Below, in pieces: positions 56,666 to 64,000 of a DNA stretch of 64,000 nt. Both the position numbers and the translations under genes were made by a program. The stretch comes from Microbacterium paraoxydans (GTDB taxonomy: Bacteria; Actinomycetota; Actinomycetes; Actinomycetales; Microbacteriaceae): NCBI RefSeq assembly GCF_020524545.1, contig NZ_JAIVLG010000003.1:124001-188000 (forward strand), read 5' to 3'. Each line of letters begins with the position of its first letter. Position 1 is the first letter of the stretch. The notes beneath the pieces are model-generated. The model was not told the DNA's origin, did not search any database, and saw only the letters and a program-made list of their open reading frames with translations.

Positions 56666-57343
56666 TCAGGCCTTGCGGCGGTAAGCGAGGACGGCGACGA
56701 CGAGCGCGGCGACACCGGCCACGAGCCCGCCGGTGCCGAGGGCGATTCCCACCGGGTCGCCCGCGACGGCCGGGCCGTTGTCCTCCGCGGCCTCGGCAGC
56801 GTCGTGCTCGTCGTGACCAGACGCTGCGGCCTCCGTGACGGACACGACCGGTGCCGGTGCGTCGAGACTGTGGGGGTCCTCCCCGTTCCCGGCGAGCTGC
56901 GTCCACTCGGTCGACCCCTCGACGCACTCCTGCACGACGGGGAACGCCAGGGTGTCGGGGGTGCTCTCGTCGAGTCCGACCGACATGCTCACCGCACCGC
57001 GAAGGTCGTTCGGTACCGGTGCGATCGCGGTGTAGGTCACGGCGCTGACGAGGCCGTCATCCCCGCGCTCCACATCGATGTCCCAGTCGCCGTCCATCGT
57101 CGGCGCCACGGAGGCGAGGCCCTCGGGCATGGTGATGCGCAGAGCCGTGGTCGGGGAATTGTCGCAGCCGTGCGAGAAGGAGAAGGTCAGGACGCCGTGA
57201 TCGCCGGCGACGAGTTCATCGGGACTGACTCCCACGTGGGCGCTGGCCATGGCCGGAACGGCGAGGGCGAGGAGCGCGCCGCCGAGGAGGCCGGTGGTGG
57301 CGATGACGGTGCGGCGCGTGCGGAAGGGGGTGTTGCGGGACAT
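56666..57343 (-). CDS. ycnI: YcnI (DUF1775) copper-binding protein
   Basis: A 225-residue protein. A twin-basic N-terminus and hydrophobic core (TTGLLGGALLALAVPAMASA) form a signal peptide cleaved before HVGVSPDELV, so the mature chain begins with the histidine that binds copper in YcnI proteins. The DUF1775 domain has the pattern LTFSFSHGCDNSPTTALRI and a C-terminal WDIDVE tryptophan region. A His/Asp/Glu linker (GHDEHDAAEAAED) and a C-terminal membrane helix (VGIALGTGGLVAGVAALVVAVLAYRRKA in part) anchor it. ATG 57343 follows AGGAG at 7 nt. It lies after a membrane protein that may be its partner. Confidence 0.86.
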   Translation of the reverse strand: MSRNTPFRTRRTVIATTGLLGGALLALAVPAMASAHVGVSPDELVAGDHGVLTFSFSHGCDNSPTTALRITMPEGLASVAPTMDGDWDIDVERGDDGLVSAVTYTAIAPVPNDLRGAVSMSVGLDESTPDTLAFPVVQECVEGSTEWTQLAGNGEDPHSLDAPAPVVSVTEAAASGHDEHDAAEAAEDNGPAVAGDPVGIALGTGGLVAGVAALVVAVLAYRRKA

Positions 57344-57452
57344 GGTGTATCTCCTGGTGCTCGAAGCGCGGGCGCGCCGGACGGCGCGCATCCGCGTAAG
57401 GTGATGCCGCTCGGGAACGAGCAGCCGGCTCCGTGCGACGGATCGGTGCAGA

Positions 57453-58037
57453 TCAGCCGCTGGTGAGGGCGGGTGGACCCCGCCGCGTCACGGCAGCCGC
57501 GAACGCGACTTCGAGAACAGGATGATCGAGAGAGCGCAGCCCCGGAGGCATGCGGTGATCGGTCGGTGCCGCGGTGACGGTGTGCCGGAGAAGGGCCTCG
57601 AACCACCGGGCCACTGCGCGCACGACGGTCTCACCGTGCCAGATCAGGAGTGTGGTGAGGACGGCGGCGACGACATGCGCTGCGAGCATCGGAGCACCGG
57701 AGGATGACGCGGACGGCGCGGAGACCAGCAGCGCGAGATCGATGTGGTGGACGTGGCCGAGGACGCCGGGGGAGGAGGCCGCGACTGGTGAGCCCAGCGC
57801 CTGGAAAAGCACGTGGAAGACCGCCTGAGCGAGCAGGACGGCCGCCGCGACCCGACCGCGCGAGGGGCGGGCACCGACGAGCAGAGCAGAGAGAGGCGTG
57901 AGGAGGGTGGCCACCGCGAGGATCAGCAGCGGATGCGGCGCGGTTCCTCCACCGAGCGTGTGTGAGACACCGGCGATCAACGTCGCGATCGAAGAGACCG
58001 CAGCAGCGCGTACGAGTCGCAGCTGCCGGGCATTCAC
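57453..58037 (-). CDS. Membrane protein linked to YcnI
   Basis: A 194-residue protein with about five helices and several histidines in or near them (SHTLGGG, FHVLFQALG, LGHVHHIDLALL, AAHVVAAVL, IWHGETVV). Such small His-containing membrane proteins often accompany YcnI or CopC-like genes; a role in copper handling is inference. GTG 58037 is preferred over GTG 58043 because TAGGCT then stands exactly 6 nt upstream; the earlier GTG would touch the -10 box. The ycnI-like gene follows after 109 nt. Confidence 0.6.
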   Translation of the reverse strand: MNARQLRLVRAAAVSSIATLIAGVSHTLGGGTAPHPLLILAVATLLTPLSALLVGARPSRGRVAAAVLLAQAVFHVLFQALGSPVAASSPGVLGHVHHIDLALLVSAPSASSSGAPMLAAHVVAAVLTTLLIWHGETVVRAVARWFEALLRHTVTAAPTDHRMPPGLRSLDHPVLEVAFAAAVTRRGPPALTSG

Positions 58038-58043
58038 GCTCAC

Positions 58044-58049
58044 AGCCTA
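58044..58049 (-). promoter_or_regulatory. -10 box TAGGCT of the YcnI-linked membrane protein
   Basis: Minus-strand TAGGCT, then GTGAGC (6 nt), then GTG 58037. It decides between two GTG starts. Confidence 0.5.
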
Positions 58050-58090
58050 GTCGCGACGGGCACGCCGGGCGGATTCCTAGCTCGGGGCAG

Positions 58091-58096
58091 TAGCGT
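58091..58096 (+). promoter_or_regulatory. -10 box TAGCGT of the M50 protease
   Basis: TAGCGT, then TGGCAC (6 nt), then GTG 58103. Confidence 0.55.
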
Positions 58097-58102
58097 TGGC
58101 AC

Positions 58103-59416
58103 GTGGAATTCCTGCTCTATCTGGGCGGCATCCTCTTCATGCTGATCGGCCTCGGACTGTCGATCGGCTTGCACGAGGTCGGCCATCTCGTCCCCGCGAA
58201 GCTCTTCGGCGTGCGCGTCGGCCAGTACATGATCGGCTTCGGGCCGCGCCTCTGGTCGAAGCGGATCGGAGAGACCGAGTACGGGTTCAAGGTGCTGCCC
58301 CTCGGCGGTTTCATCTCGATGTCCGGGATGTACCCGCCGTCGAAGAGCACCGGCCCCGCGTCCGGCGTGTTCCGTTCGCTGATCCAGGACGCCCGCTCGG
58401 CCAACGATGAGACGATCGCGGAAGGAGCGGAGGACCGCGTCTTCTACCGCCTGCCGGTGTGGAAGCGTGTGATCGTGATGCTCGGCGGTCCGCTGATGAA
58501 CCTGATATTGGCGACCGTGGTCTTCACGGTGTTGGTCTCAGGCATCGGCGTCCTGCAGGGCACGACGACGATCGCTTCGGTGACCGAGTGCGTCGTCCCC
58601 GCAGGGTCCACCCAGACCGAGTGCACCGCGGACGACCCGGAGTCGCCCGCGGCGGAAGCCGGGATCAAGCCGGGGGACGTGATCGTCTCCGTCGATGGGC
58701 AGCCCGTGTCGGACTTCGCGGAGGCGACGGCGATCGTGCAGGCGGCGCCCGGTGAGACGCTCGATCTGGTGGTCCTGCGGGACGGCGCCGAGCAGACCCT
58801 GAGCATCACTCCGGTGGCCGCCGAGCGCACGATCACGGACGCCGCGGGCCAGCCTGTCCTCGATGATGCCGGTGACCCCGTCGTCAAGGAGGTCGGCTAC
58901 GTCGGCATGGGGTCGCAGATGGGGTACGTGCAGCAACCGCTGAGCGCGGGGCCGCAGCTGGCGGCCGAGAACGTGGCCAGGGTCGGCTCGCTGATCGTCA
59001 CGCTCCCGGTGCGGCTCTGGGACATCGGCGTCTCGCTGGTGACCGGGGGTGAGCGGGATCCGAACGGGCCCCTGAGCGTGGTCGGTGTCGGGCGTCTCGC
59101 GGGTGAGGTCGCGGCGACGGATGCACCCATCCTCAACCGTTTCGCCGTCCTGCTCGGGTTGCTCGGCTCGCTCAACGTCGCGCTCTTCGTCTTCAACCTC
59201 ATCCCGCTGCTCCCGCTCGACGGCGGACACATCGTGGTCGCTCTGTGGGATGGCATCAAGCGGACCTGGGCGAAGCTCTTCCGACGCCCCCCTCCTGCGC
59301 CGGTCGATGCGACGAAACTGGTGCCGCTGACCGTGGTGGTCGCGGTGCTGCTGATCGCGATGGGTGCGCTGCTTCTGATCGCCGATCTCTTCAACCCGGT
59401 GAATCTTCTCGGTTGA
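58103..59416 (+). CDS. M50 intramembrane site-2 metalloprotease (RseP/Rip1 type)
   Basis: A 437-residue zinc protease that cuts transmembrane anti-sigma factors or signal peptides. The zinc site is HEVGH at residues 24-28 in the first helix, and the third ligand lies in FNLIPLLPLDGGHI near the C-terminus. A PDZ domain occupies the middle (ESPAAEAGIKPGDVIVSVDG). Its place between dxr and ispG is the usual one for actinobacterial Rip1. GTG 58103 is supported by its -10 box. The substrates are unknown; the ECF42-type sigma factor downstream has no visible membrane anti-sigma factor. Confidence 0.92.
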   Translation: MEFLLYLGGILFMLIGLGLSIGLHEVGHLVPAKLFGVRVGQYMIGFGPRLWSKRIGETEYGFKVLPLGGFISMSGMYPPSKSTGPASGVFRSLIQDARSANDETIAEGAEDRVFYRLPVWKRVIVMLGGPLMNLILATVVFTVLVSGIGVLQGTTTIASVTECVVPAGSTQTECTADDPESPAAEAGIKPGDVIVSVDGQPVSDFAEATAIVQAAPGETLDLVVLRDGAEQTLSITPVAAERTITDAAGQPVLDDAGDPVVKEVGYVGMGSQMGYVQQPLSAGPQLAAENVARVGSLIVTLPVRLWDIGVSLVTGGERDPNGPLSVVGVGRLAGEVAATDAPILNRFAVLLGLLGSLNVALFVFNLIPLLPLDGGHIVVALWDGIKRTWAKLFRRPPPAPVDATKLVPLTVVVAVLLIAMGALLLIADLFNPVNLLG

Positions 59417-59485
59417 CGTGTCGAATTCGTCCTTGCTCGTTCGCTGTGGGGGTGAAACGGTTCTCAAGACGAAAGGACGAACCTC

Positions 59486-59854
59486 ATGAAGTACGTCATC
59501 ATGTTCACCTCGACTCCGCAGCTCGACGCTGCCGTCGCACCGGAGGTCGCACAGGACGTCTACGGGCGAGTGTTCCAGTGGTTCCAGGACAACGCGGATG
59601 TGATCGACGACAGCGGCGCCGAGTTGCAGCCGGTCGAAACGGCGACCACCGTCCGGCACGGGGCACGGGGAGCGGTCGTCGTCGATGGGCCGTTCACCGA
59701 AGCCCGTGAGGCGGTGGGCGGATTCAGCATCATCGACGTGCCTGAACTCGATGCGGCGATCGCTCTCGCCAAGAGCTGGCCGATGCTGGAGATGGAGGGC
59801 ACTTCGGTGGAAGTCCGGCCCATCGTCACCGACTACAGCCAGTTCGAGCAGTGA
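59486..59854 (+). CDS. DGPF (YCII-related) protein
   Basis: A 122-residue protein of the YCII family, ferredoxin-like fold, with the signature VDGPFTEAREAVGGF. DGPF proteins are the standard genomic partners of ECF42 sigma factors and are usually their main targets; no enzymatic activity is established. AAAGGACG precedes the ATG. The stop overlaps GTG of the sigma factor gene by 4 bp. Confidence 0.88.
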   Translation: MKYVIMFTSTPQLDAAVAPEVAQDVYGRVFQWFQDNADVIDDSGAELQPVETATTVRHGARGAVVVDGPFTEAREAVGGFSIIDVPELDAAIALAKSWPMLEMEGTSVEVRPIVTDYSQFEQ

Positions 59855-61077
59855 CCGTATCGGATGCCGCGTCGCCGTCGGGCGCGGCATCCGATCGTGC
59901 CCTCGAACGCGTTGTCCGCGCGGAGTCAGCGCGGATCGTCGCGTCGCTCACAGCCTCGCTGGGCAACCTCGATCTCGCGGAGGAGTCGGTGGCCGAGTCG
60001 GTGGCCGAGGCACTCGTGTCATGGCGCGAGAGCGGCGTGCCTCCGAACCCGGGTGGCTGGCTGACCGTCGCAGCCCGGCACAACGCGCTCGACCGGCTGC
60101 GACGGGACCAGCGGTATCGCCGAAAGCTCGAACTCCTCGCCACCGCACCGGCACCTTCCGAGAGCGCGATCGATGAGCGGGTGTCGCTGTTGTTCGGCTG
60201 CTGTCACCCCGCGCTGACCGAATCGGCACAGCTCGCACTCACCCTTCGCGCCGTGTGCGGACTCACGACGGAGCAGATCGCCCGGGCGACGATGAGCACC
60301 CCGACGGCGGTCGGGCAGCGCATCGTCCGGGCGAAGCGCAAGATCGGCGCGGCCGGAATCCCGCTTCGTGTTCCGATGGGTGCCGAGCGCTCACCGCGCC
60401 TCGACCTGGTGCTCACGGTGATCTCGGTGATGTACAACGAGGCCCATCTCCCTGCCGGCGGGGGCGCGGAGGCTGATCGCGACGTCGCCGAGGACGCGCT
60501 CTGGCTCGCCGATGTGGTCGCTCACGCTCTTCCCGGAGAGCCCGAGGCGCTCGGACTCGTGGCCTTGCTGAAGTTCCATCGCAGCCGCGAGCCTGCGCGC
60601 TCGCTCGGCGGGCACATCGTGCTCCTCGCTGATCAGGATCGCTCTCGCTGGGACGTCGGTCTGCGAGCACAGGCGCACCAGGCGCTCTCTGCAGCGGCCG
60701 CGCTCCGGCGACCGGGGAGGTGGCAGCTCCAGGCGGCGATCGCCGCGTGCCACTCGGATGCCCGTGAGTTCGCGGAGACGGACTGGGGGCAGATCATCGT
60801 CCTCTACGACATGCTGCTCGATCACGACCCGTCACCGATCGTCCGTCTGAACCGGGCGGTCGCCCTCGGGGAAGGCGGTCAGCGGTCGGCGGCTCTGGTC
60901 GAGGTTGAAGCGCTCGAAAGAGAGATGGGTCGCTTCCACCTCTGGCACGCCGTGCGTGCGGAGCTGCTCCGCGAACTCGGCCGAGAAGACGAAGCGATCC
61001 GCGCGATCCGCACCGCGCACGACCTCACGACGAACGAGGCGGAACGGCGGCTTCTCCGCTCTCGAGGCCTCTCCTGA
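59851..61077 (+). CDS. ECF42-type sigma factor with C-terminal extension
   Basis: A 408-residue sigma factor, twice the usual ECF length. Region 2 occupies about residues 15-80 (ARIVASLTASLGNLDLAEESV, PGGWLTVAARHNALDRLRRD). Region 4 lies at about 115-175 (LTLRAVCGLTTEQIARA). A C-terminal helical TPR-like part of about 230 residues carries the ECF42 mark VMYNEAHLP. In this group the extension is needed for activity and no anti-sigma factor is used. It is coupled to the DGPF gene by GTGA, as described for ECF42 loci. Confidence 0.9.
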   Translation: MTVSDAASPSGAASDRALERVVRAESARIVASLTASLGNLDLAEESVAESVAEALVSWRESGVPPNPGGWLTVAARHNALDRLRRDQRYRRKLELLATAPAPSESAIDERVSLLFGCCHPALTESAQLALTLRAVCGLTTEQIARATMSTPTAVGQRIVRAKRKIGAAGIPLRVPMGAERSPRLDLVLTVISVMYNEAHLPAGGGAEADRDVAEDALWLADVVAHALPGEPEALGLVALLKFHRSREPARSLGGHIVLLADQDRSRWDVGLRAQAHQALSAAAALRRPGRWQLQAAIAACHSDAREFAETDWGQIIVLYDMLLDHDPSPIVRLNRAVALGEGGQRSAALVEVEALEREMGRFHLWHAVRAELLRELGREDEAIRAIRTAHDLTTNEAERRLLRSRGLS

Positions 61078-61092
61078 GTCGAACTCCGTCGC

Positions 61093-62976
61093 TCAGGACA
61101 GAGCGTGGGAGACGAGGCGTTCGAGGGTGTGGATTCCGTCGCGCGACAGGATCGACTCGAGATGCCCCTGCACCGAAGCGAAGCGGGCGCCGCGGAGGGC
61201 GTACACGTCGCCGGAGGCTCGGTCTGCGGACACCTCGGCGGATCCGACGGTCGTCGTCCCTGGAGTCACTCGCGCCGTGAACGTGTTGTAGAAGCCGATC
61301 GATGCGTCCTCTCCGAATACCGGGACCGCTTTCTGCAGCCCCTGGTGCGGTGCGGCGAGCGGCGTCAGGGCGATGCCCAGCCGATCGGCGAGGATCTGAT
61401 GGCTGAGGCAGACCGCGAGCAGCGGTGCTCCGGCGTCGAGCCGGCGGCCGACGATCTCGCGCATCCGGGAGATCCGAGCGCTCGTTGCGTCCCGCGGGTC
61501 GCCGGGCCCCGGGCCTGCGACGACGAGATCGGCGGCGTCGAGGTCCGTGTCCTGAACCTCAGCCCAAGGCGCGATCGTCACGGCGAGACCGAGGTGGCGC
61601 AGCTGGTGGGCGAGCATCGTCGTGAAACGGTCCTCGGCGTCCACGACGACGGCCGTGTGCCCGGCGAACGGTCCGGTGAAGTCCTCGCCCTGAGGGTTGA
61701 GCCAGAACTCGGCCAGGCGGGCGTTGCGCGAAGAAAGCAGCGCGGTGATCGCAGGGTCATCGGCGAGAGCACGCTCTCCGCCCGGCGCATCGGCATCGCT
61801 CCGGGCTTCAGCGACGCGGTCGCGATCGATCGCACCGATCGCTCCGAGCACGCCTGCCGCCTTGCCGTGCGTCTCCGACACCTCGCCCAGAGGATCGGAA
61901 TGGCGGACCAGGGTCGCTCCGACAGGAACGCGCAGGGTGCCGTCCTGGAGGTACACGGTGCGGATGAGAATGGGGGCGTCCAGATCATGCCCCCCGTCGG
62001 TATTCGGGGTGAACAGTGCTGCCACGCCGGAGTAGTAGCCCCGCGGCTGATCCTCGTGACGACGGATCACAGCGCACGCGTTCTGCATGGGGGAGCCGGT
62101 GACGGTCGGGGCGAACATCGTCTCGCGCAGGATGTCGCGTGGGTCGAGGGCACTGCGTCCTCGGAGCATGTACTCGGTGTGCGTGAGCCGCGACATCTCC
62201 TTCAGATGCGGGCCGGTGATGCGCCCTCCGTCGGCGCACACCGCGCTCATCATCTTGAGTTCCTCGTCCACGACCATGAACAACTCCTCGGTCTCCTTGG
62301 CGGAGGCGAGGAAATCGGTGAGCGTGTCTTTGGTCGCACCGCCCGCGGGGTGGCGGAACGTGCCGGAGATCGGGTTCATGGTGACGACGCCCTCACGCGC
62401 GACCACGTGCGCTTCCGGGCTCGCACCGACAGCGATGTGTCCCGGTGTGAAGACGGCGAAGGTCCAGTACGCACCGCGCTCGTGAGTGAGGAGCGCGCGG
62501 AACCAGGTGAGCGCTGCCGTACGGTCGTCGACATCGATGTTCGCGGTGAAGTCACGGCGGATCACGAAGTTCGCGCCCTCGCCGCGCCCGATCTCCTCGG
62601 CGATGACCTTCTCCACGATGGCCGCGTAGGCGTCGTCGGCGATGTCGAAGCCGTCGTCGCGAAGAGGCACCGGGGTGTCAGGAAGTTGCTCGAGCAGCGT
62701 GGACGTCGGAAGGTGGAGGTGCTCGTCGACGATCACGCACCGCAACGGCGCGCTGTCGTCCTGTGCGACGAAACCGCGCTCACGCACCTGGCGGTAGGGG
62801 ACCAGGGCGAAGATCTCGCGTGGGGTGCCCTCGAGCGTGAGCGGGATGTCGGCGAGCAGATCGACATCGACCACCTCGCCACTGAGTAGCTCGACCGTGT
62901 CGGCACCGTCGCGGGCGATCAGCACGAAGGATGCCGTCGGGTCAGCGCTGAGCTCGGCGAGTCGTGAGAGGGTCAT
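61093..62976 (-). CDS. Fused anthranilate synthase (TrpE-TrpG type, PhzE-like)
   Basis: A 627-residue fusion. The N-terminal chorismate-binding domain (about 1-420) has MNPISGTFRHPAGG, EEL-type DEELKMM and MFAPTVTGSPMQNA. The C-terminal class I amidotransferase has its cysteine at Cys523 in AVCLSHQIL and the histidine in VQGHLESIL. Chorismate and glutamine give anthranilate, or amino-deoxyisochorismate in the related PhzE. The upstream tryptophan attenuator indicates control by tryptophan charging, so I favour anthranilate synthesis over phenazine. No other trp or phz gene is here. AGGAG lies 6 nt before ATG. Confidence 0.86.
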   Translation of the reverse strand: MTLSRLAELSADPTASFVLIARDGADTVELLSGEVVDVDLLADIPLTLEGTPREIFALVPYRQVRERGFVAQDDSAPLRCVIVDEHLHLPTSTLLEQLPDTPVPLRDDGFDIADDAYAAIVEKVIAEEIGRGEGANFVIRRDFTANIDVDDRTAALTWFRALLTHERGAYWTFAVFTPGHIAVGASPEAHVVAREGVVTMNPISGTFRHPAGGATKDTLTDFLASAKETEELFMVVDEELKMMSAVCADGGRITGPHLKEMSRLTHTEYMLRGRSALDPRDILRETMFAPTVTGSPMQNACAVIRRHEDQPRGYYSGVAALFTPNTDGGHDLDAPILIRTVYLQDGTLRVPVGATLVRHSDPLGEVSETHGKAAGVLGAIGAIDRDRVAEARSDADAPGGERALADDPAITALLSSRNARLAEFWLNPQGEDFTGPFAGHTAVVVDAEDRFTTMLAHQLRHLGLAVTIAPWAEVQDTDLDAADLVVAGPGPGDPRDATSARISRMREIVGRRLDAGAPLLAVCLSHQILADRLGIALTPLAAPHQGLQKAVPVFGEDASIGFYNTFTARVTPGTTTVGSAEVSADRASGDVYALRGARFASVQGHLESILSRDGIHTLERLVSHALS

Positions 62977-63012
62977 CGATGTCTCCTGTGCAGTGCTCCG
63001 GCTCGGCGCAAC

Positions 63013-63112
63013 GAAAAGACCGCCCCGGAGGCGGTCTGGATTCGTGGGAACGCGAACACACCGCCTAGAAGGCGGGCCACCAGGTGAAGTTCGCGAGCAT
63101 GGGCTGAAACTA
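63013..63112 (-). promoter_or_regulatory. Tryptophan attenuator with promoter, leader peptide and terminator
   Basis: Read on the minus strand. TAGTTT (63107-63112) is the -10 box, 6 nt before the leader start. Segment 1 CCGCC (63071-63075) pairs with segment 2 GGCGG (63061-63065). Segment 2 AGGCGGT (63060-63066) can instead pair fully with segment 3 ACCGCCT (63029-63035). Segment 3 AGACCGCC (63030-63037) pairs with segment 4 GGCGGTCT (63017-63024) and a T-run follows. The three structures exclude one another, as in classical attenuation. Confidence 0.88.
63065..63100 (-). CDS. trpL: trp leader peptide
   Basis: An 11-residue leader, MLANFTWWPAF, followed by TAG. Two adjacent tryptophan codons lie just before the 1:2 stem. 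A ribosome stalled there frees segment 2 to form the antiterminator. There is no ribosome-binding site; the leader itself seems to be translated from a leaderless mRNA. Confidence 0.88.
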   Translation of the reverse strand: MLANFTWWPAF

Positions 63113-63210
63113 CCACATCGCGGGGTGTCCGCCCGAGCGGCGGGTGCTCACCAGAGGCTGCCGCCGCAAGCGTCGGTGCGTCCGTCCAGCCCTCTCGCAT
63201 CCGGGCGGCG

Positions 63211-63216
63211 TAGGCT
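63211..63216 (+). promoter_or_regulatory. -10 box TAGGCT of ispG
   Basis: TAGGCT, then TGAGGC (6 nt), then GTG 63223; it supports this start. Confidence 0.55.
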
Positions 63217-63222
63217 TGAGGC

Positions 63223-64000
63223 GTGCCAGCAGTGAATCTCGGAATGCCGAAGATCCCCGAAGTCCTCGCCCCGCGCCGGAAGTCCCGGCAGATCAAGGTG
63301 GGCAAGGTTCTCGTGGGCGGCGACGCTCCCGTCAGTGTGCAGTCGATGACGACCACGAAGACCACCGATATCAATGGGACCCTCCAGCAGATCGCCGAAC
63401 TGACGGCATCCGGTTGCGAGATCGTGCGCGTCGCCGTGCCGCACCAAGACGACGCCGATGCCCTCAAGATCATCGCGATGAAGAGCCAGATCCCGGTCAT
63501 CGCCGACATCCACTTCCAGCCGCGCTACATCTACACGGCTATCGACGCCGGGTGCGGCGCTGTCCGCGTCAATCCCGGCAACATTCGGGAGTTCGACGGC
63601 AACGTCGGCAAGATCGCCGAGGCGGCCAAGGCGGCGGGCGTTTCGCTGCGCATCGGCGTCAACGCCGGATCGCTGGACCGCCGCATCCTCGCCAAGTACG
63701 GCAAGGCCACGGCCGAGGCCCTGGTCGAGAGTGCCGTCTGGGAGGCGTCGTTGTTCGAGGAGCACGACTTCCACGACTTCAAGATCTCGGTCAAGCACAA
63801 CGACCCCATCGTCATGGTCAAGGCCTACCGGCAATTGGCCGAGCGCGGCGATTGGCCTCTCCACCTCGGCGTGACCGAGGCGGGGCCGGCCTTCCAGGGC
63901 ACGATCAAGAGCGCCACGGCGTTCGGCATCCTGCTCGGTGAGGGGATCGGTGACACCATTCGCGTGTCCCTCTCGGCGCCGCCGGCAGAAGAGGTGAAGG
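63223..64000 (+). CDS. ispG: 4-hydroxy-3-methylbut-2-en-1-yl diphosphate synthase (partial, 3' end missing)
   Basis: The first 259 codons of IspG (GcpE), an iron-sulfur enzyme that converts methylerythritol cyclodiphosphate to hydroxymethylbutenyl diphosphate. Visible blocks are [60 protein letters not shown] and [17 protein letters not shown]. The cysteines that bind the cluster lie past the window edge. The frame stays open to base 64000. It belongs with dxr to the same pathway and has its own leaderless promoter. Confidence 0.95.
   Translation, partial: MPAVNLGMPKIPEVLAPRRKSRQIKVGKVLVGGDAPVSVQSMTTTKTTDINGTLQQIAELTASGCEIVRVAVPHQDDADALKIIAMKSQIPVIADIHFQPRYIYTAIDAGCGAVRVNPGNIREFDGNVGKIAEAAKAAGVSLRIGVNAGSLDRRILAKYGKATAEALVESAVWEASLFEEHDFHDFKISVKHNDPIVMVKAYRQLAERGDWPLHLGVTEAGPAFQGTIKSATAFGILLGEGIGDTIRVSLSAPPAEEVK

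Noticed and set aside
61093..62976. Phenazine biosynthesis (phzE) as the role of the fused synthase
   Set aside because: No other phz gene is present, and the tryptophan attenuator points to tryptophan control. PhzE-like domain layout alone is not decisive.
63144..63941. Plus-strand open frame of 265 codons near the right edge
   Set aside because: It is out of frame with ispG, whose conserved sequence is in another frame that stays open to the window end.

Overview
The window is a contiguous piece of a high-GC actinobacterial chromosome. Gene content and order point to Microbacteriaceae, probably Microbacterium or a close relative. Supporting points are lysA-hom-thrB-rho-prfA followed by tsaC, a wecA-like gene, an atpI-like gene and the complete atp operon; dxr, an M50 protease and ispG in that order; a Rho with a long disordered N-terminus; and many genes with no Shine-Dalgarno sequence but a TANNNT box 6-7 nt before the start codon (leaderless mRNAs). 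This placement is inferred from content only. There is no prophage, insertion sequence, rRNA or CRISPR array.

Region 1 (1-11.6 kb, accessory): a DUF998-type membrane protein, a giant MalT-like LuxR regulator, two mirror-image DUF6325-SHOCT gene pairs flanking an AI-2E-family permease, a coiled-coil membrane protein, a cytosolic arylsulfatase and a HAD hydrolase. Region 2 (11.6-19.8 kb): a TPC-motif metal P-type ATPase translationally coupled to the HAD gene; an operon of ferric-reductase-like membrane flavoprotein, FMN-binding protein and ApbE flavin transferase; a convergent two-component system that may bind a repeat in front of that operon; and a DHA2 drug exporter. Region 3 (19.8-24.4 kb): tRNA-Arg(CCG), an SGNH hydrolase, argS, a DUF2993 protein and a YihY-type membrane protein.

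Region 4 (24.5-43.8 kb, core): lysA, hom, thrB (no thrC), rho with a long leader, prfA, a PF04020 membrane protein, cysK-cysE on the opposite strand, prmC, tsaC, a WecA-like transferase, an AtpI-like protein and atpBEFHAGDC. The atpB reading frame has no ATG, GTG or TTG before its conserved N-terminus and appears to start at CTG. Region 5 (43.8-53.8 kb): yaaA, a proline-rich membrane protein, an aldo-keto reductase, a PP2C phosphatase next to a large EccC-like FtsK/SpoIIIE ATPase, asparaginase II, an OsmC-like protein, PlsC and an FKBP lipoprotein.

Region 6 (53.8-64 kb): dxr, an M50 intramembrane protease and ispG form the isoprenoid/RIP backbone. Between them lie a MurE-like ligase outside any dcw cluster, a YcnI-type copper protein with a membrane partner, a DGPF (YCII) protein overlapping an ECF42-type sigma factor, and a fused anthranilate synthase. 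The last gene is preceded by a complete tryptophan attenuator: leader peptide MLANFTWWPAF, an antiterminator and an intrinsic terminator, all readable directly in the sequence. ispG runs off the right edge.
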